Shown here: piece by piece, positions 1-6,143 of the stretch
How positions within the stretch are numbered: the stretch's first letter is position 1
How the letters are laid out: every line of letters begins with the position of its first letter
NCBI GenBank assembly: GCA_038230975.1
Contig: JBBRMF010000052.1
Location: forward strand, 1 to 24,518
Length of the DNA stretch: 24,518 nucleotides
Direction: 5' to 3'
From: JANXVV01 sp038230975
GTDB taxonomy: Bacteria; Planctomycetota; Phycisphaerae; Tepidisphaerales; Tepidisphaeraceae
Notes under the pieces: generated by a model
Database searches by the model: none
The model's input: only the letters and a program-made list of their open reading frames with translations
Told to the model about the DNA's origin: nothing
Position numbers and translations under genes: made by a program

Positions 1-97
1 TGGGCATGGTGAATCGGATTAAAGCTGCCCCCAAACCAAAGTTGCGCCATGATTAAACCTCTATTTTTGCATCCGATAAACCGATTATCACGTATGG

Positions 98-117
98 TAC
101 AGTTGTTGCAAACTGTA
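98..117. repeat. Perfect 7-bp inverted repeat (possible operator)
   Basis: TACAGTT and AACTGTA flank a 6-base spacer (GTTGCA). The symmetry and spacing suit a dimeric repressor site or a small hairpin. There is no T-run after it, so a terminator is unlikely. It lies about 345 bases before the sigma-factor start, too far to assign to that gene with confidence. Confidence 0.3.
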
Positions 118-365
118 GGAAACGTGTAGTGGCACCTGAAACGCAGGATTGCGAAATCAATGAATGACCGCGTAGCAAATTTTTACGATACCCTAACCTC
201 GCCGCGTACAGAGTGTCCAAATTAGAGAGTCGTTTGGTTGGACTTGATAAGACCGTAAATCGCTTGTGAAAAGCCATTTACGTGACGAAGAGTTTCTGCG
301 ATGTGGACCTGATACTCGGGAATTTCCTGACCCGTTTAAGTGTTCCACTTGTATCGCTCACGCAA

Positions 366-446
366 CTTGGACTGTTTGCTTCAGGGATGTGTCGAGCGGG
401 GACGAAAAGACATGGCTGCTTGGAAGGCAGCACACCAGTCCGCAAG
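366..446 (+). promoter_or_regulatory. Possible structured 5' leader RNA before the sigma gene
   Basis: Complementary segments suggest a closed multi-helix fold ending just before the Shine-Dalgarno. An outer helix pairs 369-374 (GGACTG) with 436-441 (CAGTCC) and is extended by CTT 366-368 with AAG 444-446. Inside it are a 4-bp helix, TGTC 390-393 with GACA 409-412, and a 5-bp hairpin, GCTGC 415-419 with GCAGC 427-431. The AAGGAGG at 451-457 lies immediately outside. I do not recognise a known riboswitch class. The helices are short and could be chance; covariation would be needed to support the fold. Confidence 0.25.
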
Positions 447-462
447 GACGAAGGAGGCCCAA

Positions 463-1524
463 ATGGCCACCGCCACTGTGACAAAGAGACTCAATTTAGG
501 GACGCCCACTGTTGTGACACACACGGCTGTGACACGAACCATTGTGTCACGCACCGCGAATCAAACGCGGTCCGCCCGTACGACTTCTGTATCGATTCCT
601 CGAGCGCTTCGCCACCAGGCTGAAGGCTATTTGGCATTGTCGTACGCGTTCATGGACGCCGAGCTATTCAAACAGCGCGGCATTGAAAAAGAACTTTTCA
701 CGTTTGACAAAGAACCCGAACTTCCGTTGACCAGTTGGTATCAACCCACGCGAGAAGATCTGCTTGATTCAGCTGTCACCGGCGCTCCGCAGTTGATGAG
801 CGCAAAAGAGGAACGAACCATGTTCCTGCGCTTTAACTTTGCAAAGCGCAAATTGACGCAACTGCAAGCGCTCGTCGTCAAAGAAGGCCTGACGCGTGAG
901 ACCGCAGAAGATGTTGTCGAATGGCATCGCCGATTTGAGCACTTCCGCGAATATCTCACCCGGACGAATCTCGCTCTGGTGCTAGCCATGGCCAAGCGCG
1001 TGCGACTGGGTGATGTGGATTTCGCCGAAGTGGTCAGCGAAGGCAACATGGCCCTCATTCGCGCCGTGGACAAATTCAACGTCGAACGTGGTTTTAAGTT
1101 CAGCACATATGCCTGCCGTGCGATTTTGAAGGCTTTTAGCCGAACCGCGATGAAGTCGAACCGTTATCGCAGCCGTTTCCCGGTTGAATTCGAACCTGAT
1201 CTGGAAAAGAGCGATTGGTCTGACAAGCGACGCGTACAAGTGGAAGAAGAATGCATTGATGAACTGAAGACGATCGTCGATCGCAACCTGGCAGACTTGA
1301 GCAACGTCGAGCAGACCGTGATTCGACGTCGGTTCAACTGGCAGGAAGTGGAAGCGTCGCCTATGACGCTCGAACAGGTCGGCAAAATCATCGGCGTGAC
1401 CAAAGAGCGCGTCCGTCAAATTCAGAATAAGGCTTTGGCGAAAATCAAAGCCGTGATGGAAGATGGCGTGCTTCGTACGAAGACCGAGATCGTCCCAGAC
1501 ACAACGCCGGATGTTGCCGGTTAA
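463..1524 (+). CDS. Sigma-70 family RNA polymerase sigma factor (atypical, 353 aa)
   Basis: This is a sigma factor that directs core RNA polymerase to promoters. Residues about 163-232 form region 2 (NLALVLAMAKR, VSEGNMALIRAVDKF, then RGFKFSTYA), the core-binding and -10-recognition part. Residues about 270-333 form region 4, with a helix-turn-helix (MTLEQVGKIIGVTKERVRQIQ) for the -35 element. The canonical WWIRQAI of group 1 factors is replaced by CRAILKAF, and no clear region 3 is visible. The N-terminal 45 residues are Thr/Val/Arg-rich and contain a short tandem repeat. I chose ATG 463 because AAGGAGG ends 5 bases before it; in-frame ATGs at 340 and 412 lack such a site. It is monocistronic, closed by the terminator at 1550-1593. 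Most likely an alternative (group 2/3) factor of planctomycete type; the regulon is unknown. Confidence 0.9.
   Translation: MATATVTKRLNLGTPTVVTHTAVTRTIVSRTANQTRSARTTSVSIPRALRHQAEGYLALSYAFMDAELFKQRGIEKELFTFDKEPELPLTSWYQPTREDLLDSAVTGAPQLMSAKEERTMFLRFNFAKRKLTQLQALVVKEGLTRETAEDVVEWHRRFEHFREYLTRTNLALVLAMAKRVRLGDVDFAEVVSEGNMALIRAVDKFNVERGFKFSTYACRAILKAFSRTAMKSNRYRSRFPVEFEPDLEKSDWSDKRRVQVEEECIDELKTIVDRNLADLSNVEQTVIRRRFNWQEVEASPMTLEQVGKIIGVTKERVRQIQNKALAKIKAVMEDGVLRTKTEIVPDTTPDVAG
513..557 (+). repeat. Three 15-base tandem units inside the sigma-factor N-terminus
   Basis: Units begin at 513, 528 and 543 with TGTGACAC, TGTGACAC and TGTGTCAC. They encode the repeated pentads VTHTA, VTRTI and VSRTA. 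GTGACAC in the second unit and GTGTCAC in the third also form a perfect 7-bp inverted repeat (529-535 with 544-550). A related TGTGACA occurs at 477-483. The stretch could be a protein low-complexity expansion or a DNA site embedded in the gene. Confidence 0.55.
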
Positions 1525-1549
1525 TCTTTGGCAGAACATCGAGAAGCTA

Positions 1550-1593
1550 AACCACGAACCCCGGAAACCAGCTTCCGGAGTTCGTGGTTTTTT
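1550..1593 (+). terminator. Rho-independent terminator of the sigma gene
   Basis: AACCACGAAC (1550-1559) pairs with GTTCGTGGTT (1580-1589), and CCGGAA (1561-1566) pairs with TTCCGG (1573-1578), leaving a 6-base loop and one C/A mismatch. A run of T follows at 1588-1593. It sits 26 bases after the stop codon at 1524. Confidence 0.9.
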
Positions 1594-1630
1594 GTATTGA
1601 CGTAGAGTCCAGAACGTTTATGCCCGTTTC

Positions 1631-1639
1631 TGGTATACT
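1631..1639 (+). promoter_or_regulatory. Extended -10 promoter for the pseudopilin-like gene
   Basis: TGGTATACT is an extended -10 element (TG, one base, TATACT at 1634-1639). No good -35 lies 16-18 bases upstream; a TTGACG at 1597-1602 is too far away. Transcription would start near 1646 and give a leader of about 40 bases that carries GGAGG at 1674-1678. Confidence 0.55.
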
Positions 1640-1684
1640 TTCCGGACAGTTCGTCGGGGGTGGTTCATTTTTTGGAGGCCATGT

Positions 1685-2431
1685 ATGCAATCCGGTCATG
1701 TGCTAAAGACGAAGGAACACCGCCGTCTGGCGTTTACGCTTGTTGAGCTGCTGGTCGTGATCGGTATTATCGCGCTGTTGATCTCGATCCTCCTGCCCGC
1801 GTTAAGTGCCGCGCGACGTCAGGCGAACACCGTCAAATGCCTGTCGAATCTCAAGCAGATCGGATTGGCATTCCAGCTCTACCAGAACGATAGCAAAGGC
1901 TATTTTCCCGTGCATCAGAACTGGGGTGATCTATTGGGTAAGAAGGCGCGGCTTGGATATTACGACGCCAGCGCGCCCATCGGTCCAACCGGTTTTGCCT
2001 CTGAAAAAGGGGTGGTGAGCGTCCGACCGCTCAATCCTTATATCCAGGTCGCGGAAGTTGCCCGATGTCCGGATGACCGGGGGGATAGCCTCGTTCCAGA
2101 AACCATCAACTGCTTCGATGATTACGGCACCAGTTACCTGGTCCAGCACGAATATGGCGCCTTCGGGATTCAAGCCGTCACGTCCCTGATGCGTCCGATG
2201 AAGGGCTCACAGGTGAATGTCCGCAAGATCATCATTGGTGACTGGAACTGGCACGCCAACCGTTCGCTTACCATCCTTCGCACCCTCTGGCATCGGACGT
2301 ACAAGAACCGTGATCAACGCCGACAGAATATGCTATTCGGCGATGGGCACGCACAGGAGTTCGCGTTTCCATTGGAATACGATTCGCGGGATGTCGGCTT
2401 CGCGGTAAATCGCGATAGTGCGTACTGGTGA
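1685..2431 (+). CDS. Prepilin-type N-terminal methylation domain protein (pseudopilin-like, 248 aa)
   Basis: The protein has a class III (type IV prepilin) signal: a basic leader of 16 residues, then FTLVELL at 17-23 and a hydrophobic helix to about residue 40. PilD-type peptidase would cleave between Ala16 and Phe17; Glu21 is the conserved Glu5 of the mature pilin. Position -1 is Ala rather than the usual Gly. The C-terminus carries LFGDGHA, the motif common in the very large planctomycete family of such proteins (DUF1559 / H-X9-DG type). The globular part (NLKQIGLAFQLYQNDSKGYFP, then RCPDD) also fits that family. These proteins are exported and probably surface or pseudopilus associated; individual functions are unknown. 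GGAGG at 1674-1678 lies 6 bases before ATG 1685. The gene stands alone, without pilus assembly genes nearby. Confidence 0.88.
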   Translation: MQSGHVLKTKEHRRLAFTLVELLVVIGIIALLISILLPALSAARRQANTVKCLSNLKQIGLAFQLYQNDSKGYFPVHQNWGDLLGKKARLGYYDASAPIGPTGFASEKGVVSVRPLNPYIQVAEVARCPDDRGDSLVPETINCFDDYGTSYLVQHEYGAFGIQAVTSLMRPMKGSQVNVRKIIIGDWNWHANRSLTILRTLWHRTYKNRDQRRQNMLFGDGHAQEFAFPLEYDSRDVGFAVNRDSAYW

Positions 2432-2506
2432 TAGGCGTTCAGCGGAAATCGAAAGACGAGATTTGTGTAATGCTTACCGTTCGGTTGCGTGTACTACTTT
2501 CGATCA

Positions 2507-2959
2507 TCAAGCCGCCTTCAGCACAAATTGCGACAAAGATTCCGGCAACTTCTTCAATCCTCGCTTCATCGCCTTCCCCACCGCATATTGCATCGACAGC
2601 TCAAACCTCTTATTCACTTTCTCATCCGGCTCAATCCCCAGCTTTCGCATCTGCTGAATCGCCCAGACCCACACATGATATTCTTCCTCGCAGCGCATCT
2701 TATATTTCTTAAAACCAATCGCATGATGCCCGACTTCGTGTAGGAAGATTGCCAAACTGATCGGCGTACGCGGATGCGGCGCCTCAATCCAGTTCACGCA
2801 TCGCCCATTGGCATGGCGGATGCTCCAGGCGCAGCCGCTCATTTGCTTACGCCATCGCTTCACACGAATGTCGTATCGCGTTTTCATGCGATTGACGATG
2901 GAATCAAACTGAACGGGTCGAGTACTCATGTCCGGGTTGCTATCGACATAAATGAACAT
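2507..2959 (-). CDS. Small HEVGH zincin-like metalloprotease-fold protein (150 aa)
   Basis: Residues 74-78 are HEVGH, the zinc-binding HExxH of zincin metallopeptidases, within FLHEVGHHAIGF. About 13 residues later comes an acidic cluster, EEEYHVWVWA (91-100), where a Glu could be the third zinc ligand as in compact gluzincins. There is no signal peptide or membrane segment, so it is probably cytoplasmic. The N-terminal half is basic and has two Cys (43, 54). The family resembles short planctomycete proteins of the SprT/minigluzincin kind, but I cannot assign a named one. ATG 2959 has only a weak GGCGAG upstream; Met11 is an alternative start. The gene converges on the pseudopilin gene. Substrate and role are unknown. 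Confidence 0.7.
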   Translation of the reverse strand: MFIYVDSNPDMSTRPVQFDSIVNRMKTRYDIRVKRWRKQMSGCAWSIRHANGRCVNWIEAPHPRTPISLAIFLHEVGHHAIGFKKYKMRCEEEYHVWVWAIQQMRKLGIEPDEKVNKRFELSMQYAVGKAMKRGLKKLPESLSQFVLKAA

Positions 2960-3102
2960 TCCGTGTACTCGCCATAAGTGCTGATGCGGGGAGCCGATAA
3001 AACGATTCCTGCCAGTGACAAGGATCGCGCTGCACGAACTTCCCTCAAATCATCCATCATCCTACATGAAGCAAAGTGATTCGATATTCGGACGAAACCT
3101 GC

Positions 3103-3131
3103 TTCAATACCAATGCGTTTTCAGGTATCAT
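3103..3131 (+). promoter_or_regulatory. Possible sigma-70-type promoter for the ABC-F gene
   Basis: TTCAAT (3103-3108) and TATCAT (3126-3131) are separated by 17 bases. Both match the consensus only partly. The predicted transcript start near 3138 would leave an approximately 85-base leader before ATG 3225. Confidence 0.35.
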
Positions 3132-3224
3132 CGTCCAATTCCTGACCTGCCGCGGTGTCGCGGGTGTGCTTGTCGCCGCCCGAGTTGACACCGCGTTTTG
3201 ATTGGCCGTTTGCCCGGTTGTTCC

Positions 3225-5153
3225 ATGCCCCTTGTGACATTATTGAATCTCGAAAAGACCTTTGGTCAGCGCGTCCTGTTCGACAATCTGAGCTTCGGTC
3301 TGGAACTCGGCGAGCGCGTTGGTCTCATCGGCCCGAACGGTGCTGGAAAAACGACGATCTTCAAAGCCATCACCGGTGAACTGGTCCCCGATTCCGGCAC
3401 GATTGCCATCGGTAAAAACATCAAAGTTGGATTGCTTTCACAGAATCCTGTATTCGATCCGACCAATACCGTGATCGATGAAGCGGAACTGGCATTCGCC
3501 GAATTGCATCGCCTGTCTCACCAGATGCGCGAGATCGAGCACGAGATGGCGGAGGTCACCGGTGACGCACTCGACAAAGTGCTCAACAAATATCAGCAGG
3601 TTCAACACGATTTTGATCTGGCCGGCGGGTACGCATGGCAGCATCGTCTGGAAGCCACGCTGCTCGGCATCGGTCTGAATCGCGAGATGTGGGAACAGAA
3701 TGTCACCACACTTTCCGGCGGACAGCGATCGCGATTGGCTCTTTGTAAACTGCTCATCAGTGAGCCGGATGTATTGCTGCTCGACGAACCGACGAATCAC
3801 CTCGATTTGATGGCGATCGAATGGCTCGAAAAATATCTGCTCGATTTCAAAGGCGCAACCATCCTGATCAGCCATGACCGCTACCTGCTCGATCGGCTTG
3901 CCACGCGGATTTGCTGGCTCAATCGCGCTCAAATCAGCAGCTATCCCGGCAACTACACCGCCTTTGTCGCACAGCGTGAATTACAGGAATTCTCCCAGGC
4001 CCGTGCGTACGAAGAGCAGCAGGCGGATATCGAAAAGCAAAAGGAGTTCGTTCGTCGATTCGGTGCCGGGCAACGTTCCAAGGAAGCCAAAGGCCGGGAA
4101 AAACGGTTGAATCGGTTGCTCATCAGCGATCAGTTGATCCAATCGGTCGAGACTCAACATCACATTCAGATGCAGATCAATACCGACCAGCGCGCGGGGG
4201 ATCAGGTGTTGAATGTGCGCGAATTGACCAAGGCGTATGATGGCCGCACGCTCTGGCAGGATATTGGTTTCCACGTCAAGCGCGGCGAGCGAATCGGCAT
4301 CATCGGGCCAAACGGCTCCGGTAAAACGACGATGCTCGAAACCCTCGTCGGTCGTCGTGATGCCGATGCCGGAATATTGAAGTGGGGCGCGAATCTAAAC
4401 ATCGGTTACTACGATCAGAATCTCGACGATTTCGATCCTGAAAATACAGTGACCGAAGAAGTTCGCGCGGGCGTTGAAGGCGATGTAAAAGATCAGGATC
4501 TGCGGAACGTATTGGCCTTGATGCTTTTCCGCGGCGACGATGTCGACAAGCAGATCAAGCTGCTGAGTGGCGGCGAGCGCGCGCGGGTGGCGCTGGCGAT
4601 TCTGCTGCTGGATAAGCCAAACGTTCTGGTGCTCGACGAACCGACGAATCACCTGGATATTGCCTCCTGCGAAGCGTTGGAAGGGGCGCTCAAGGCCTTC
4701 CCGGGAACGATTATGTGCGTGAGCCATGACCGATATTTCCTGGATAAGTCCTGCAGTCGGCTGCTCGTGTTGGATCCGCCGGGGGTGACGGATTTTGAAG
4801 GCAATTACAGCGCGTGGATGGCGAAGCTGGCGGCAAATGCGGCGGCGGCGAAGGCGGCGAAAGAGGTGAAGAATAAACCGGCGCAGAAGCAGATGGCTAA
4901 GCCGCAAGCGGAAAAAAAGTCCAATTCCAAAAATGCGGATAACCCGTATTTGCGACCCTTCGGCAAGCTGGGGATGAAAGAGCTGGAACGGCAGATCACT
5001 GAAACCGAAATCGCCCTGGCCGAATGCCAGCAATCTTTCGCCGGGGCCAAGTCATTTAAAGATTCTCGCAACAAAAACCTTCAGACAGAACATGATAACC
5101 TGGCGAAGAAATTGAAAGACCTTGAAGCGGAATATTTCACGCGCGAGCAGTGA
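3225..5153 (+). CDS. ABC-F family ATPase, ribosome-associated type (642 aa)
   Basis: Two ABC nucleotide-binding domains occur without membrane segments, the ABC-F plan. NBD1 has Walker A GPNGAGKTT (36-44), signature LSGGQ (163-167), Walker B LLLDEPTNHLD (184-194) and switch His in SHDRYLL (216-222). NBD2 has GPNGSGKTT (361-369), LSGGE (447-451), LVLDEPTNHLD (468-478) and SHDRYFL (500-506). Between them, about 255-300, is a charged helical linker (QQADIEKQKEFVRRFGAGQR), the P-site tRNA interaction region. The C-terminus, about 575-640, is a Lys-rich segment and a coiled coil, as in Uup/YdiF-type members. ABC-F proteins act in translation or ribosome rescue, some in antibiotic resistance; which role applies here is unclear. 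I chose ATG 3225, which starts at the usual MPLVTLLNLEK; a TTG at 3198 also opens the frame. Neither has a good Shine-Dalgarno. Confidence 0.93.
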   Translation: MPLVTLLNLEKTFGQRVLFDNLSFGLELGERVGLIGPNGAGKTTIFKAITGELVPDSGTIAIGKNIKVGLLSQNPVFDPTNTVIDEAELAFAELHRLSHQMREIEHEMAEVTGDALDKVLNKYQQVQHDFDLAGGYAWQHRLEATLLGIGLNREMWEQNVTTLSGGQRSRLALCKLLISEPDVLLLDEPTNHLDLMAIEWLEKYLLDFKGATILISHDRYLLDRLATRICWLNRAQISSYPGNYTAFVAQRELQEFSQARAYEEQQADIEKQKEFVRRFGAGQRSKEAKGREKRLNRLLISDQLIQSVETQHHIQMQINTDQRAGDQVLNVRELTKAYDGRTLWQDIGFHVKRGERIGIIGPNGSGKTTMLETLVGRRDADAGILKWGANLNIGYYDQNLDDFDPENTVTEEVRAGVEGDVKDQDLRNVLALMLFRGDDVDKQIKLLSGGERARVALAILLLDKPNVLVLDEPTNHLDIASCEALEGALKAFPGTIMCVSHDRYFLDKSCSRLLVLDPPGVTDFEGNYSAWMAKLAANAAAAKAAKEVKNKPAQKQMAKPQAEKKSNSKNADNPYLRPFGKLGMKELERQITETEIALAECQQSFAGAKSFKDSRNKNLQTEHDNLAKKLKDLEAEYFTREQ

Positions 5154-5160
5154 TTCTGAA

Positions 5161-5195
5161 GTTCCCTCCCCCCATGAGTACCCGGGGGAGGGGAC
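5161..5195. repeat. Intergenic hairpin repeat, CCCTCCCCCCATG family (copy 1)
   Basis: 5161-5172 pairs with 5184-5195 as a 12-bp stem (one G-T pair) around an 11-base loop. It begins 8 bases after the ABC-F stop codon. There is no T-run, so it is not a typical terminator. A closely similar hairpin with the same CTCCCCCCATG core lies at 16511-16536, which points to a dispersed repeat family. Confidence 0.6.
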
Positions 5196-5243
5196 CATTC
5201 CGGCACCTTGTTGAATTGAGTTGAACAACGTAGAAATATCATC

Positions 5244-5957
5244 ATGGCCGTTCATCTCCAGCAACTCAAAAAACAATATGTCGGCCCGGACGGCAGTGTC
5301 GTTCCGGTGGTCGATATCGAATCGCTTCAACTCGCGGACGCCGAGCAGGTCGCCCTCATCGGCACAAGCGGTTCCGGAAAAACCACGCTGCTGCATTTGA
5401 TCGCAGGCATTCTTGCGCCGGATAGCGGCACGATCAAATTCAGTACCAAAGGGGCACCGGAACAAGCGGTTGATATTGCAAGTTTGACCGAAGCCAAGCG
5501 CGATATTTTTCGTGGCCGCAACATCGGATATATCTTTCAAACCCATCATCTGCTCCCCGGTTTTACCGCCTTGGAAAACGTGCTGCTTGGAATGAGTTTC
5601 ACCGGTCGCACCCCCGACAAACCCTGGGCCACCCGTCTGCTGACAGAGGTAGGTTTGGTGGAGCGAATGAATTATCGCCCGGCCAAGCTGTCTGTCGGGC
5701 AACAACAACGCGTCGCGGTGGCGCGGGCGCTGGCGAATCGGCCAAGTCTCGTGCTGGCCGACGAACCGACCGGAGCGCTGGACGAAAAAAACGCCCAACA
5801 GGTGCTGGATTTGATTCGTAAGCTGTGCGGTGAAGTGGGTGCGTCATTACTTCTGGTCAGTCACGACTTGAACATCGCGCACCAGTTGCCCAAAGTACTG
5901 ACGTTGGCGGAGATCAACCGCGCTGCGGTGGGTTATGCGAAGGCGATGAGCGCGTAG
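5244..5957 (+). CDS. ABC transporter ATP-binding protein, LolD/MacB type (237 aa)
   Basis: This is a single-domain ATPase that powers the FtsX-type permease encoded at 6144. Motifs in order: Walker A GTSGSGKTT (40-48), Q-loop Gln99 in YIFQTHHLLPGFTALENV, signature LSVGQQQRVAVARAL (149-163, Val replacing the first Gly of LSGGQ), Walker B LVLADEPTGALD (169-180) and switch His207 in LLVSHD. Length and the QQQRVAVARAL signature match the LolD/MacB/FtsE group (type VII ABC systems). It acts at the cytoplasmic face, probably in mechanotransmission, lipoprotein release or export. No Shine-Dalgarno precedes ATG 5244. A weak TTGTTG (5208-5213), 17-base spacer and TAGAAA (5231-5236) would put transcription start at about the ATG. 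The permease lies 186 bases downstream, beyond a large inverted repeat. Confidence 0.92.
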   Translation: MAVHLQQLKKQYVGPDGSVVPVVDIESLQLADAEQVALIGTSGSGKTTLLHLIAGILAPDSGTIKFSTKGAPEQAVDIASLTEAKRDIFRGRNIGYIFQTHHLLPGFTALENVLLGMSFTGRTPDKPWATRLLTEVGLVERMNYRPAKLSVGQQQRVAVARALANRPSLVLADEPTGALDEKNAQQVLDLIRKLCGEVGASLLLVSHDLNIAHQLPKVLTLAEINRAAVGYAKAMSA

Positions 5958-5993
5958 CGAAACAGCACGATTTCTGAATTGGCGTGCGCGGGG

Positions 5994-6106
5994 GAGCCAC
6001 GGAGTACACAGAGGACACGGAGTCTGGCACAGAGGAAAAATTCAAATTCATCGTTCTTCGTTTGCCTCTGTGTAAATCTCTGTGTCCTCCGTGTTCTCTG
6101 TGGCTC
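5994..6106. repeat. Large inverted repeat of the CACAGAGGACACGGAG type
   Basis: Two 42-base arms, 5994-6035 and 6065-6106, are inverted copies that agree at 34 of 42 positions by my count. The 29-base loop is AT-rich. Each arm contains internal CACGGAG/CACAGAG subrepeats, so it is both palindromic and locally repetitive. It separates the ATPase gene from its permease. I have seen this repeat type between genes in many environmental bacterial genomes, but cannot name a family. An open frame through it (from 5979) is continuous with the permease but is not protein-like. Confidence 0.8.
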
Positions 6107-6143
6107 TTCTCTTTGTGTGGATTTTAGTCGTTCAGGATTTCCC

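Larger units (their letters stand above)
1..462 (+). other. Long non-coding leader upstream of the sigma-factor gene
   Basis: This stretch holds no ORF that I can support. Short frames on both strands (for example 53-277 on the minus strand) have no recognisable protein character. It contains a 7-bp perfect inverted repeat at 98-117 and a possible branched RNA fold at 366-446, both listed separately. I could not find a convincing -35/-10 pair. An open frame continuous with the sigma gene runs from 340, but the strong ribosome binding site just before 463 makes the upstream part untranslated leader rather than protein. Confidence 0.5.

Noticed and set aside
340..462. In-frame upstream extension of the sigma factor
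   Set aside because: The strongest ribosome binding site (AAGGAGG) is 5 bases before ATG 463; the upstream 41 codons show no sigma-factor character.
4395..5033. 212-aa minus-strand frame opposite the ABC-F gene
   Set aside because: It is a mirror frame of NBD2 and the C-terminus of the ABC-F ATPase, with no family resemblance of its own.
5979..6143. N-terminal extension of the permease
   Set aside because: It is translation of the inverted repeat at 5994-6106. The permease begins at ATG 6144, directly before its first membrane helix.
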